Origin: Wolfiporia cocos
Taxonomy: Eukaryota; Basidiomycota; Agaricomycetes; Polyporales; Phaeolaceae
Assembly (NCBI GenBank): GCA_029448655.1
Contig: JACCLO010000004.1
Span: 3,968,001 to 4,032,000 of the forward strand
Direction of reading: 5' to 3'
DNA: 64,000 bases
Part shown: positions 43,676 to 56,206 of the stretch, one piece after another
Position numbering within the stretch: position 1 is the first letter of the stretch
Layout of the letters: each line of letters begins with the position of its first letter
Translations under genes and position numbers: made by a program
The notes under the pieces: model-generated
Told to the model about the DNA's origin: nothing
What the model saw: the letters and a program-made list of their open reading frames with translations, nothing else
The model's database searches: none

Positions 43676-45163
43676 ATGGCGGGTGTATTGTGGAGGATAC
43701 GACCCGTACATTGCCTCGCTCGCAAGAGTGTTTCAATTCCGCGAAGATGTCTAGCGACTCCCGCAACGAGCCGTCACTCCACTGTCTCTCTACTTGGCAA
43801 GGATTATCCTGCTGATTCCAGTACAAACATTACCTCGGCAATTGCTAGCAAGATCACTCAAAATCTCTATCTCCAGCCAGCCCATCCTCTCGGGATTCTG
43901 CGCTCACTTATAGAGTCTCACTTTCCCAACTTTACTGCTCTGTCTGGTTACTCGCCACTTGTAACACCCGCCAAAAACTTCGATGATCTAGGCTTCCCGC
44001 TAGATCACCCTGGTCGGGCACTGACCGACAGCTACTATATCAACCGCGACCTGATGCTTCGCACACATACTTCTGCGCACGAAGTGGAGGTCTTCGCGCG
44101 CGGGGAGCGGCGCTGGCTGCTGTCTGCCGATGTGTACCGGCGCGACGAGATTGACGCGTCTCATTATCCCGTATTCCATCAGATGGAAGGCGCGCGGGTC
44201 TTTCCTGCGTCCCAGGCGGGCGTTGGGGAACTGGAGGAGGATAATGCGCGTCTCGGGGAGCACCTCGCGCAGTCGAACATCGTGATCGAGGACGTCCCTC
44301 ATCTTTCTGCAGCAAATCCGGCTCAGCCGCAGCACGATCCACGCCACGCGGAGCTCGTTGCGCTTAACCTAAAGCTATCGCTGAACAGCTTGATCCTTGC
44401 GTTGTTCGGCGGACGTGCCAATCCCGGCGAAGAGCCTTTGCGCGTGCGGTGGATCGAAGCGTACTTCCCATTCACGAGCCCGAGCTACGAGGTGGAGGTA
44501 TACTTTCATGGCAAGTGGCTTGAGATTCTGGGCTGCGGAGTTGTCCAACAGAAGACCCTTGACCGCGCGAGTACGTCTGTATTTGCAGATTGACGCTACA
44601 TGCTCTGACGAAGTCGAGTAGATGTGCCCGACAATGTCAGCTGGGCATTCGGACTTGGCCTCGAACGAATCGCCATGATTCTGTTCTCAATCCCTGACAT
44701 TCGCCTTTTCTGGTCTCAAGATTCGCGCTTCCTGTCGCAGTTCACGCCTGGACAAATCACTACTTTCAAGCCGTATTCCAAATATCCTCCGTGCTACAAG
44801 GACGTCAGCTTCTGGGTGCCGAGCGAAGGCCTACACGATAACGACGTCTTCGACCTCGTTCGGGATGTAGTTGGTGATCTCGCGGAAGATGTGAAACTGG
44901 TGCGGCCAGAATGAGCACGCTCATAAGCAGATCTGATCTGTGATTGCAGATTGACAGCTTCACTCATTCCAAAACAAACCGGAGCAGCAGATGCTACCGC
45001 ATCAACTACAGGTCTATGGATAGGTGTGTCTTGGAGGAAACTGCACAGGACCTATGCTGAGTACACAACGTCTGACAGATCCTTGTCCAATGACGAAACC
45101 AACGCTCTCCACGCCGGTGTGCTATCACGCCTAGAGAAAGAGTTCAGAGTTGAGGTTCGTTAA
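43676..45163 (+). CDS. MSF1: Phenylalanyl-tRNA synthetase, mitochondrial
   Basis: Monomeric class II enzyme that charges mitochondrial tRNA-Phe. Start ATG 43676, with a basic presequence ([20 protein letters not shown], then [10 protein letters not shown]). The catalytic core follows: [28 protein letters not shown] (motif 2 region [19 protein letters not shown]), [20 protein letters not shown], and [20 protein letters not shown]. After an intron comes motif 3, [20 protein letters not shown], ending [10 protein letters not shown]. The anticodon-binding domain contains [17 protein letters not shown] and after two more introns ends [13 protein letters not shown]. Three introns; all join in frame and the gene looks complete. 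Confidence 0.93.
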
Positions 45164-45294
45164 TTAGGTATCATGGAATGCTACATTATATGCTCTACCT
45201 GAGCACCCTCCCATCACATCAGCCTACACCTCGACCACTCATACACCCACCTACCAATACCTCTAATGGTTTGGTGAGGCCGGGCCAGACGGCG

Positions 45295-46110
45295 TCATGG
45301 CCGATCTTGTACGACACCGACCTGTGCCGCGCGCAGGACCCGGTCCTTGATCATGTACCCAGTCTTTTGGCAGTCGAAGACAGTGCCAGGCTCCTTGTCC
45401 GGTATCGGAGCCTGGTAGAGCGCTTCGTGTCTGTTCGGGTCGAATTGGTCGCCAGTCGGGTCGAACGGCTTTACGCCGTACTTAAAGAGCGTCTGCAGGA
45501 GCTGCCGTTGCGTTATCTCCACACCTGTGTGAAGCTCCCGCAAGTATGCATCTGCAGGCTTTTCTGTCGGCGTATTCGACGAGTCGGAAGATGATGGAGA
45601 AGACTCCTTTGTAAGAGTCGACTCAGGAACAGACTTCAATGCCAGGGACAAGACGTCAACAGTCTCGAGAAGGTCGGTGGCGAAGCGGGTAATGGCGAAG
45701 TCTTTGGTCTGCTCCTTTTCTCTCGCAGCGTTACGCTGGAGGTTAAGGAAATCTGCCTGCAGGTATCGTAACCGACTCTGTACACCGATCTCATGTCAAT
45801 CGAGGACAGTGAGATAGCGGCCGCAATCTGAAAGACGCACGGTCAGGTCGGTGACCTCGGCTTCCTTTTGCTTTAGCTTCCCCTGAAGCTCCGCAACTTC
45901 CGGTGTCTGACTCGCATCCTCCTCTGGCTTGGCCTCTGAGTTGGCCTCTGGGCCGTCCGAACCCTCGGTCGGAGCCTTGTCGTCAGAGTAGAATCGTGCG
46001 CTGCCCGCTATTCTCCGACGGACGGCGGGCGCGCTTGAGCGCACGATGTTGTGCGCAGCGAGCGATCCCCTGCAGGAGCGGATGACCCGGAACGCCTGCG
46101 AGCAGTTCAT
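45295..46110 (-). CDS. MGE1: Mitochondrial GrpE co-chaperone
   Basis: Nucleotide exchange factor for matrix Hsp70 in protein import. Start ATG 46110 with an Arg-rich presequence (MNCSQAFRVIRSCRGSLAAH to ARFYSDD). An acidic segment and a coiled coil follow (VAELQGKLKQKEAEVTDLTV). Past one intron come RLRYLQADFLNLQRNAAREK, QTKDFAITRFATDLLETVDV and LSLALKSVPES. A Ser/Thr-rich insert precedes LHTGVEITQRQLLQTLFKYG. The C-terminal beta domain has FDPNRHEALYQAPIPDKEPG and GYMIKDRVLRAAQVGVVQ. Divergent from the C1-THF synthase gene. Confidence 0.92.
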
Positions 46111-46456
46111 CGTTGATTGCGGCGTAGAAAGAGGGAGAGAGAGATGTAAGATGGAGAAGACGCCAATGGTCTTTCAAGAGTTGGTGATTTGGCACGCGCT
46201 CCGAAGATTTTGCCCGGCCAATCCGTGGGAATATTCACGTGCAGTAAGTTGAAATGAACGTGCTGCTCGAGTGCTAAAATATCCCGCTACATCTGGAAGC
46301 CCCGTTCGCCCGCCCGCCGTTCCGCTCATGCTTGTCTGATTGTCTACCCCCACCACCAAGACCGCTTGGATCACAGGCGTGCGCGGAATCGCTGCCAAAA
46401 ACCTGGAAATCCAGTGGGGACATCGCGCGACGCGCGCGCACCTCAAAAGGCAACCG

Positions 46457-49400
46457 ATGCAGGATTTAATTCTTCGATCTCTCAGGCTTGCTAGCCGTCC
46501 TCTTTCCTCCTCCCTCCACCATCGCACTATGGCCTCTGCTGCGGCGGGCGCACCAGCGACGGCCAAGCTGATTGACGGCACTGCCATCGCGAAGTGAGTC
46601 GATCATCCATCTGGGTAATGTCGTGACCGACACGAATTTGTCGCGTCGTGTGAAGGTCTATCCGTGATGAGGTCGCTGGACGCATCAAGTCGCTGAAAGC
46701 TCGATACCCCCGCTTCCAGCCCCAGTTGGCTATTATCCAGGCCGGTGCACGTCCTGACTCGTCGGTATACGTTCGCATGAAGGCGAAGGCCGCTGAGGAG
46801 GTCGGCATCAAATTCAAGCACGTTAATATTCCCGCCGAGTCTCATGTCGACGAGATCGTCGACATTGTCAAGAAACTGAACGACGATAACACAGTTAGCG
46901 GTATCCTGGTGCAGCTGCCACTTGGCGAACATGTCGGTGCGGACGGTGAGCGGACGGTCACTGAGGCGGTTAGCCCCGAGAAAGACGTGGACGGGTGCGC
47001 CGGCATGCATGGACTTAGAACGGAAATACTCTGACGCGCTTTCCGCGCAGATTCCACGCGTACAACATTGGTCATCTCTCGTCTCGCGCATCGGACCCTC
47101 TCTTTACTCCGTGCACTCCCACAGGTGTAATTCGGCTTCTTGACTCCACTGGCGTTCCCATCTCTGGTTCTCGCGCGGTCGTACTCGGACGTAGCGATAT
47201 CGTGGGCAGCCCTGTAGCTGCTATGCTCAGGAATCGCGATGCGACCGTTACGCAATGCCATAGTCGCACCAAGGACCTGCCAGAGATTGTGTGTGCTACA
47301 GCTCCTGCCCTAGGATTATTTATTAATCGATCGCGTAGGTCAAAAGCGCAGACATAGTGGTGTCGGCTATTGGCAAACCCGAGTTTGTCCAGGGATCCTG
47401 GCTCAAGCCCGGCGCGGTTGTTATTGATGTCGGAACCAACTACATCCCAGGTGCGCCAATCTGCTCCTGTTTAACAAGCCGTAATCGCTCATACAGAAAC
47501 AGATGCGACCAAGAAGTCCGGACAGAGGCTTGTTGGCGATGTTGATTTCGCCTCCGCCTCCGCCGTTGCGTCTTTCATCACCCCGGTCCCTGGTGGTGTT
47601 GGCCCGATGACCGTCGCGATGCTCATGGCGAACACGCTTCAATCTGCCGAGCGCCTCTGGGAACAGGCTCGCTCGCTCAAGCTTAAGCCTCTGAAGCTCG
47701 ACATCAAGGAGAAGGTTCCGAGCGATATTGAGATCGCCATGGCGCAGACGCCTAAGCCTGTCGCTCAACTTGCTACCGAGATCGGCCTCCTGCCGGACGA
47801 ACTTGAGAGCTACGGGAAGTACAAGGCGAAGGTGGATCTTAGCGTGCTCGACCGTCTCTCGCACCGTAAGGACGGGAAGTACATTCTGGTCTCAGGCATA
47901 ACCCCTACTCCATTGGGTGAGGGCAAGTCGACGACGACGATCGGTCTGGTGCAGGCATTGGGTGCGCACCTCGGACGTCCCGCCTTTGCTTGCGTGCGAC
48001 AGCCTAGTCAGGGTCCGACGTTCGGCATCAAGGGTGGTGCAGCAGGTGGAGGGTACAGTCAGGTCATCCCCATGGATGAGGTAGGTCGCTCTGGCAGAGA
48101 CGTGCGTACCAACTAATATCGTGCTGTCAGTTCAACCTGCACTTGACCGGTGATATTCATGCCGTCACTGCTGCAAACAACCTTCTCGGTAAGGCTACTA
48201 CTCATCATGACTACAATGTCAAAAGTGCTCACTGATTCAATGCAGCCGCCGCACTCGACGCGCGCATGTTCCATGAGGCGACACAGTCTGACAAGGTAAG
48301 TATCTTATGCCGGCGCCAGTTTCAGCCTCTTTCACTAGCTGTAGGCGCTCTACAGCCGTCTCGTCCCCGCTAAGAAGGGCAAGCGCGAGTTTGCTCCTTT
48401 GATGTTCAAGCGGCTCAAGAAACTCGGCATTGACAAGACAAACCCAGACGATCTCACACCCGAGGAGATCAAGCGGTTTGCACGCCTTGACGTGGACCCG
48501 GACACGATCACGCTTAAGCGTGTGATTGACGTCAACGACCGGTTCCTGCGCAAGATCACCGTTGGACAAGCACCCACAGAGCAGGGACACGAGCGCGTAA
48601 CGGGCTTCGACATTTCCGTCGCGAGTGAGTGTATGGCCGTGCTGGCGTTGACGACTAGTCTCGAGGATATGCGGGAGCGTCTCGGTGCGATGGTCGTTGC
48701 GACAAGCAAGCAGGGCGACCCGATTACTGCTGACGATATTGGTGTTGGCGGCGCGCTCGCGGTCCTCATGAAGGATGCGATCAAGCCAAACTTGATGCAG
48801 ACGTTGGAGGGTACCCCCGTCTTTGTCCACGCTGGACCCTTCGCGAACATTGCACACGGGAACTCGTCTATTCTGGCTGACCGCGTGGCTTTGAAGCTCG
48901 CGGGTACCGAGGAGGGCGACTCCCCTGACCGCGTCGGCTACGTCCTCACTGAGGGTGGTTTCGGAGCGGACATGGGCATGGAGAAGTTCAGCAACATCAA
49001 GTGCCGCTACAGCGGGTTGAAGCCCGACGCAGTCGTCATTGTCGCGACTACTCGTGCGTTGAAGATGCACGGCGGTGGACCGGACGTCACCCCTGGCAAG
49101 CCTCTTCACGACACGTACACCAAAGAGGATCTGGTCACCTTGAGGGAAGGGTGCAAGAACCTGGTCAAGCACATCGAGAATTCGCGCAAATTTGGCTTGA
49201 AGGTTGTCGTCGCTATCAACCAGTTCTCGTACGTACTGCTTTCGAGCCCAAACACTTGAAGCGACGGTACTGACGATCTCTTTTCAAAGATCCGATACCC
49301 CTGCAGAGCTCGAGCTTGTTCGTGAGCTGTCTCTGGCGGGCGGTGCTGATGCAGCGGTTGTCAGCAACCACTGGGCAGAGGGTGGTGCGGGGGCGCTTGC

Positions 49401-49922
49401 GCTCGCACAGGCTGTCATTGCCACCTGCGAGGGCGAGTCGAACTTCAAGTTCTTATACGACCTCAACTTGCCAATTGTAGACAAGATCACTGCCATCTGC
49501 AAGGAGGTGTACGGCGCCGATGGCATTGAGCTCAGCGAGCTGGCTCAAACGCAAATCGAGACATACACTCGCCAAGGCTTTGGAAATCTTGCAAGTGAGT
49601 ACTCTTTGCTGATTGCCTTGCCTATGTTGACAACTCAACTCTTGATAGTCTGCATGGCCAAGACTCAGTATTCGTTCTCTCACGACCCGAAGCTGAAGAA
49701 CGTTGCTACGGGCTTCACCGTGCCCATCCGTGAAGTCCGCCTATCTGCGGGAGCAGGCTTCCTCTACCCGCTCTGCGGTGACATGCAGACAATGCCAGGT
49801 CTTGGCACACGCCCAGGTGCGCAAACTCATCTATCTGCCCGCACTGTGATACTGACGGTAGTTTAGGATTCTGGGAAGTCGGGCTTGACCCCGAATCGGG
49901 CAGGGTCGTTGGCCTCTTCTAG
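46457..49922 (+). CDS. MIS1/ADE3: C1-tetrahydrofolate synthase, trifunctional
   Basis: Joins methylene-THF dehydrogenase, methenyl-THF cyclohydrolase and formyl-THF synthetase, supplying one-carbon units. From ATG 46457 the protein begins [20 protein letters not shown], a likely mitochondrial presequence; a second in-frame ATG at 46529 (MASAAAGAP) would give a cytosolic form. The dehydrogenase/cyclohydrolase domain shows [50 protein letters not shown] and [15 protein letters not shown]. The synthetase domain shows the P-loop-like [16 protein letters not shown], then [33 protein letters not shown] and [14 protein letters not shown]. It ends [20 protein letters not shown], then [17 protein letters not shown]. 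About ten short introns; no frame breaks found. Confidence 0.94.
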
Positions 49923-50185
49923 ACGCGTTACCGGTCCACTAGACTCGATCTTCACCAGATAGACTCTAGACTAATTCACCGTCTCAACACGGAGCTGTGT
50001 ACCGTTCAACACGGGAGAAGGCGGGCTTCATCGTCCCGCCCGGGTGTTGTGGTCGGCGTCACGCAGTAGATCTCCGAGGAGCGGCGCCAAGTTCTAGTAG
50101 AGGGAAGGGTCCGTGTATCGACTACCAAGCACTCTTATAATGTCGATGCTACACAGAGACATTACTATGTAGGATTACTGGATTG

Positions 50186-52633
50186 CTAGAGAGCTATGCG
50201 TCTCCCTCCGGGTAATCTAGGCATTGCCATGACTAGCTGCGAGACCGGACTGTACGTCGGAAGTTGGAATGATCCCTCTCCGGCCAGAGTTCCACCAATC
50301 ACATTATAGGTGATGTTGTCCAGTACAGCATCGACGGTCCTGTAGTAGGTATTGCCCTTGTAATCCACATAGTTGAGGGTGTTGTTGCTTGTGCCGTTAC
50401 CGTAGTTTCCTGCGGTCGTTTCCACAAAATATCCGCCTAGCATCTGGGTCAGGGTAGGGCTATTCAGGTAGCCTGCTTGTACTCACTTGCCAGTTGGCGT
50501 TCGTTGATTGTGGAGCCCAGAATGAATGGGCTCGGTAGGGAGGCACGGTCATACGAATGGTCGAATACCGCTGTGACTGCGAAGATCTGCATCAGTAGCA
50601 ATTCAGGAAGTCCCTACTCATTGGCAACTTACTGGTGGCGTTCTCCGAGTTTTCGCTCAGCACCGTAAAGTTGATATAGAGCGGATACGAGAAGTTGTCC
50701 ACTAGTGCGACAGCTCCATTATGCGTAGATAGGAATGAACCTGTAGCGGTTTGTGCGACATTCTGTGCCTTCGTCAGCATCTCTGCTGGGCTTTTGTTGT
50801 GAAAGTTTACCTGAACATTGAAATCGTCCAGGTAATACTGGGTGTTCGAATACTCGAGATTCTGGTCCCAGACAACGTACGTCGTTGCTCCGCTTCCGCT
50901 CTTAATCGTAGACTCGATATGGACGCTACGATGGGCAGTTACGGTGACATTGACCGAGGAGCCATCTGCAGCAACGCTTCCAGTGGTGGTCGTGGTCGCA
51001 TAAGGCTGAACATCGTACACGGTGATGCTGCCCGTTGTGCGCTCGGAGGACGAATCCGTCACGACCTGCAGACTGCCCGACACGTACCAATCGCTGTTGA
51101 TGGCGTGGTCCGTCTCAGCTGAGACGACATCGATACTGATATTGTGCGACTGCCCATCAGTCAATATGGGCACAAACGGCGTCAGGTCGACGAAGTACGT
51201 CGGGAGATCAAGCGCCCCGTAAGATGTGATTGGCCTACCAGTCGTTTCTCTCGCTGAGCGTTCAATCGAACAAACAGTAGCGCATCTACTCACTGCCATG
51301 CTGATGGGATAATCCCGCCGGTGAAGATGACAGCGTAGCTGAGGGGGGCAGATCAGGACCGATGCAAGTACCTGCCACTTGACATACGCACGGGAATGCA
51401 ACTCCGGCGACTTGTCCGTCGACGAGTAGACGTACTTCGCGGAAAGGGCCATTGCCATATGTAGTACCATTAGGCAGATCCGAGAGATACTCGTTTGCAG
51501 TGTTGAAGTACTGGAAGACGGGTACGTGAGTCTTGATTTGTCTCGTTCAAGGGTACAACATACCCAGAACTCCTCATCGCCGTTGCCAGACGCGTACAGT
51601 TCTGCGTAAATCTGTACTGCATTCTGAGGGACAGTGACATTCAGCTGCGTGAGGTAGAGTCAGTAATGTTGTGCATAACCTGCTGTAAGCATATTATTTA
51701 CCGAGAAGATGGGAGGCACAGCGGCTTCGCCACCGGACGTGGTCGAGGGCGACAGCGTCAGCGGTATGATTGTGTTCGCGCTGGTGGGTGCGGGATTGGC
51801 AGCAGACGACGCGTAAAAGGTCGCGTAAAGTGTCGCTAGAGACGACGCAAACAATCATGAGATCCACGATCACCTTCCAACGAAAAGATAATATGTTTAC
51901 AAGCATATTCCCCGTTCAATCCTGTCTCGAGCAAGTTGTTCAGCTCAAGAGTGAAGTTCCCCGGCTCTGAGAACAGGGGAATGTAACGTGTCACATCTTT
52001 GAGGTACGTCCAGATGATGCCATCGGGAGTTGGCTCCGGAGTCGACGTGCGCCAGACTGTATGCGCCGAGTCAGGCCACCGACATTACGCCGAACAATTC
52101 ACTTACTCTCGGCATCATTGAGGTTGAATACACCTGTTCATAGTGTTAGGAATACCTCGTCGTGCGTCGAACTATGAACCGACCTACCCAAGCGATCGTA
52201 CTGGGTTCCATTCGAGGTGACCGTAAAATTCAGGCTGATACCAGCCCAAGACCCTACGTCGCCACAGTCCGTGGGCGGCCTGTTCAAAACCACACCAGCT
52301 CCAGCCATATCTCATCATCATGCTTGTGTACATACGTGTACGGGACAATTGCGGGTCTTAGTAACCAATGAGTTCTAACGCGTGAACAATAGTGCATTCT
52401 AGACTCACTGGTAATAGGAGTTCCCGAATGTATGCCTGGCAGCGAAGAGGTATTAACGCCTTCCAACATGCCTACATGCCAGTGACTCACTCCAGGATCA
52501 GAACTGTACATTGCTCGGCATCTGTGGGGAGCGGAGGCGGCTGAGCGACTTGGAAGTCAACGAGCACGGCGGAGCGTGCCGCCGCGGCGAGGATGATGCT
52601 GAGACCCAACGAGCGAGCGAGCACCTGAAGCAT
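50186..52633 (-). CDS. Peptide-N4-(N-acetyl-beta-glucosaminyl)asparagine amidase A-like protein
   Basis: Secreted glycoamidase related to plant and fungal PNGase A, which releases N-glycans from glycopeptides. ATG 52633 starts a signal peptide (MLQVLARSLGLSIILAAAAR) followed by FQVAQPPPLP and CTVLILE. Later exons show the N-terminal beta domain (IPLTLSPSTTSGGEAAVPPI; YASGNGDEEFWYFN; YGNGPFREVRLLVDG), then TYFVDLTPFVPILTDGQSHN and SIDVV, SDWYVSGSLQV, and WDQNLEYSNTQYYLDD. The end is DYKGNTYYRTVDAVLDNITY and the stop at 50186. About nine introns. Many potential N-glycosylation sites (NGT, NFT, NAT) fit secretion. A TATATA motif near 52,711 lies about 80 nt upstream. Confidence 0.8.
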
Positions 52634-53194
52634 AGCGCATTCAGTCCCTTGACACACGAAGAATGCCAATGGTAGCCCGGGGACGCACTCGCTTGGCCAC
52701 TGCTCGCCGGAATATATAACGGCGATATGCTGAGCCAGGTTCTCACTGGGAATCATCGAGGGCCTGTCCATGCGGTTACTATCAGACAAATATAGATGGA
52801 TTCTTTCCAAGCCGCACAGGTGGCGAACAGTGTCCTTTACGCCATCAGGGAACAATGTGACTCAGGGAGTAGCAATCTTGATGAGACATCTTCGCGGTCG
52901 CGCGGCGGATTGTCCGGCGCGGGAGGGCGCCAACACCTCGGATACGAAACGAGTGGCTTATTGCACCGGCGCACGCGAGCGGGTATGGTATCTAGGAGAT
53001 AAATAGCTAACGCGTATGTAAGATGTAGTACATGGGCCTTGAAAGTCCCAATTAGCATGGTGTAATAGATCCAAATCGCGATGATGAATATTTGGATGGA
53101 CATTCCCGATCTGAGAATCCCAGCGCCCTGCATCGCATGCACCTCAGTATCGCCTTCCTTCACACAGCATGGAAATAGAGACCGCTCACATGTC
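52634..53194. promoter_or_regulatory. Upstream region of the PNGase A-like gene
   Basis: About 560 nt. It holds TATATA at about 52,711-52,717, suitably placed for the minus-strand gene, and the 3' flank of the Pmp3-domain gene. No ORF with motifs. Confidence 0.4.
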
Positions 53195-54209
53195 CTATAC
53201 CTCCTGGTTGAAGATATCGTCGTCGTTCATAGGCTCGCTGGATCGCGGCCCCTCTGGCGCCTGTTCTCGCCGCGGCTCACCGTAGAGCCCGCCCTCAGGA
53301 TCCTCAGGGATGGGCAGCTCCGCGGATGAGGCACGGGAGTAGGTGTCATCCTCGACCGCCACTGACCTCTTCTTCTTCGACTTCCTTCTCCGCGAGGCCG
53401 TGTCCGTGTCCGGGGCTGCGTACGCGTCCTCCGTGCGCGCCCAGCGGTCCTTCTTGTCCTTCTTCTTTCGGCGGCTCTTCTTGTGCGCGTCGGACGCGGG
53501 TGCGGCGTCCTCAAAGTTCGCGGGGTACCGCCAGCGTGCGGAGGACGCGACGCTCGCGTTGCCGCCGTTCGCGTTATAGAAGCTCTCCTCGTTCCGGTTC
53601 CAGAACTCGCCGTTCCCGTTACGCCCGCGCACGCTGCCCTCCTCCGAGGCGAGATCCACACTCGAGCCACCCTCCTGGCCCTCCTCGTACGGCTGGTCGC
53701 GCAGCGTCGACTGCGGCAGGCGGTCGCCGTAGCGATTTGCCCATTGCGAGCGTCGCTGCTTGCGCTTGATCTCTGCCGTGTTGACGAGTCCGTAGCGCTG
53801 CACCCACTTTGGCGTGCGCCGGTGATTCTTATTATTACGGACGTTCTGCATTGGGGTAAGGTAAGCGACAGGGCCATAATGCGCTGCGTCTGACCTGAAT
53901 GTAGAAGTTATGGACGTGACCTGCGCAGATGTTTAGCTTGTAGCAACCGAGAATGTAGCTATGCTCACCCGGGATGTAACCGCAGATCGTGAGCAGCACG
54001 TTCAGAAAAAAGTCGCCTCCAATCCCAAATCGCGCCGCTACAGCTGTGCACAGTGATGCATGAACTCGGTCATGATGTCTAATTCAATCGATGAGACGCC
54101 TACCGAGCGGAGGGACGAGCGTGCCCATGATGCACAGAAGCACGGCATATCCGTGGTACTTCTTGGGCTTCAGGTCGACCTTTGTCCATTCTTGTGGTCT
54201 GGAAGTCAT
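53195..54209 (-). CDS. Pmp3/UPF0057-domain membrane protein with long charged tail
   Basis: Start ATG 54209: MTSRPQEWTKVDLKPKKYHG, then two hydrophobic helices, AVLLCIMGTLVPPLAVAARF and GGDFFLNVLLTICGYIPGH, ending HNFYI. That is the two-helix Pmp3 (plasma membrane proteolipid 3, stress-induced RCI) fold, with PPLA and GYIPGHVH hallmarks. Three introns (near 54,085, 53,970 and 53,890) split it. Ordinary Pmp3 is about 55 residues. Here a hydrophilic tail of about 210 residues follows, with GDRLPQSTLRDQPYEEGQEG, repeated Lys/Arg clusters (KKSRRKKKDKKDR, RRRKSKKKRS) and an acidic end. Long-tailed Pmp3 forms occur in fungi; the tail is probably cytoplasmic and may bind lipids. Role beyond membrane-potential or ion stress is unknown. 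Confidence 0.8.
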
Positions 54210-54833
54210 GGTGGGCGGAGCAGAGTGCACAGACGCACGAATGCTGCGTCCAGCTGCGTAGGAGTACTCGTCTGGAGCAAGTCCGCCACTGTAGCGGGCG
54301 GACCCACCCAGCCCCTCGATCGGTTTGTTGTCGCCACTTTGGCGCAGATCACAAAAACGGTTCACTTCGTTACCGCACCTGTCACCCTAGCCGACATGTA
54401 TCGTTTCATTGTCAGCCTCAAGCTTGATGCTCTCGTTTTTTCATATCTTGCTTATACGGCTGCTGTAGGACTTTGCGGAGAAGTAGACCGGTACGCACCC
54501 GATCATCAAATTCACTACGCGAATATGTCGAGCCGAATTGGTCCACAACATCTGATTTGTAAAATGCCGGCACGTCGCGCAACACGCTGCAGGAGGAAGA
54601 GCGGTCGCAGTTCTTGGAACTTTGAGAACCCGCGGTGATTACTTCGCGCAGATCCCGCCGCTCCCGAATATCTTCCCACCATATACGATTGACGACCATC
54701 TATATCAGATAGGGCCTTGCCAAGGACCAGTATGTCGTGCCATTGATACAATAGCCACAGGACTAGCTCATAGTAGATGTACAGCAGGTTCAGTATAGAC
54801 GTACACGTTTACGTTCCACTGTCCTCCGCACTC
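54210..54833. other. Intergenic region
   Basis: About 620 nt between the start of the Pmp3-domain gene and the stop of FBP1, both on the minus strand. It should contain the Pmp3-gene promoter. A 192-codon open frame on the plus strand (54060-54638) overlaps the first exon of the Pmp3 gene and has no recognisable motif. Confidence 0.4.
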
Positions 54834-56206
54834 TCACGGCTTGGCCTCGCCATTCGCCGTCTCTTTGTAGAACTTCATCACGTCCTGTACGTCGTCCCTG
54901 CTACCAAGGAAGACCGGGCATCGCTCGTGAATGCTCTTGGGGACGATGTCGAGGATACGTTTTGTGCCCGTCGTTGCCAAACCTCCAGCCTGTGATCCAG
55001 GGGATTAGTATTTGTCCCTTTTTCGAACTGTACGAGACTAGACACACCTGCTCTGTGAGGAATGCCATGGGGAACGCCTCGTACAGCAGACGCAGCTTGC
55101 CGGTCTTCGCCTTCTTGTCGTCCGGATAGCCGAAGATACCGCCGTACAGCAGCGTTCGGTGCACGTCCGCGACCATGGATCCGATGTACCGTGCGCTATA
55201 TGGCTTGCCCGATGCGGGGTACTTGATGCTGTTCAGGTAGCTGATGACCGGCGGGTGGAAGAACATCGAATTGCCCTCGTTGAATGAGTAGATCTTGCCT
55301 CGTGGTGGGATCTTGATCTGCATCGAATGTGAGATCGGAGGCGGCTATGTACGCGAGTGACGCAACATACATCGGGGTGCGTGAGGATGAACTCGCCGAG
55401 CGACGCGTCGAGCGTGTACCCGTTCACGCCATGGCCGGTCGTGAGCACTAAGTTCGCTGACGAACCGTACCTGGAACTCGTTGAGTACGGTTCGCTGATA
55501 TCACCTGAATGCGTCTCACATAGTGTAACCCGCCGCGACCATCTCGCTACCAGGCCTCAGGACATCCTCGATCGTACCTTGCGATCCCGGACGCTGGGTT
55601 ATCGTCAGATCTCATGTGTCCGGACAGCACCACTGTAGCAAACTCACGATGCGATAAATACCAAAGATGGTGCCAATGTTGACACCGGCATCGATGTTGC
55701 TACTACCATCGAGAGGGTCAAAGACGACACAATAGTTGCCCTTGTACCTGTCCTCGATGATCACCGCCTGCTCAAGCTCCTCAGAGACGAGCACGGCCGT
55801 CTTGCCAGACGCGCGGAGTGAGTTGATCATGATGTCGTTAGAAAGCACATCGAGCTTCTTCTGCTCTTCGCCTTGTACATTCGTCTCGCCTGCCAGACCG
55901 ACCCTAGGATACGCCATGTCAGCGCGCGGGCGAGGGATACAACAAGCGCGGAATATGGGAACGCGGGGCACGCACAGGTTGATTAGGCGTGCCTTCCGTA
56001 CATTGGTCGCAATGAACTTGGACGTCGTCTGAATCGCGGTGAGGAGGAGCGTGAGATCGCCCGTAGCTGCCGCTCCAAGGGTGAACTGGTCGTTCAGGAC
56101 GTGCCTGCGCACGGGTGGATCAGCCCCGAACGTCCGGGATCGCTCAGGAGCGCACGTACCGCGTGAGGGTAATGATGTCGGTGCTCGGCGGCTCCTCTCC
56201 AGACAT
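54834..56206 (-). CDS. FBP1: Fructose-1,6-bisphosphatase
   Basis: Gluconeogenic enzyme hydrolysing fructose-1,6-bisphosphate in the cytosol. Start ATG 56206: [15 protein letters not shown], spliced to [20 protein letters not shown]. Then [48 protein letters not shown] and the metal-binding signature [21 protein letters not shown]-terminal exons show [53 protein letters not shown] and [20 protein letters not shown]. It ends [13 protein letters not shown]. Five introns, no frame break. Catalytic residues are present. The short MSGEEPPS N-terminus lacks the extended proline degron region seen in budding yeast. Confidence 0.94.

Noticed and set aside
48237..49172. 311-codon open frame on the minus strand
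   Set aside because: Shadow of the formyl-THF synthetase domain, a result of codon bias in a highly expressed gene.
53326..53893. Arg/Ser-rich ORFs on the plus strand opposite the Pmp3 gene tail
   Set aside because: Shadows of the GC-rich Lys/Arg-coding tail; no start context, introns or motifs of their own.
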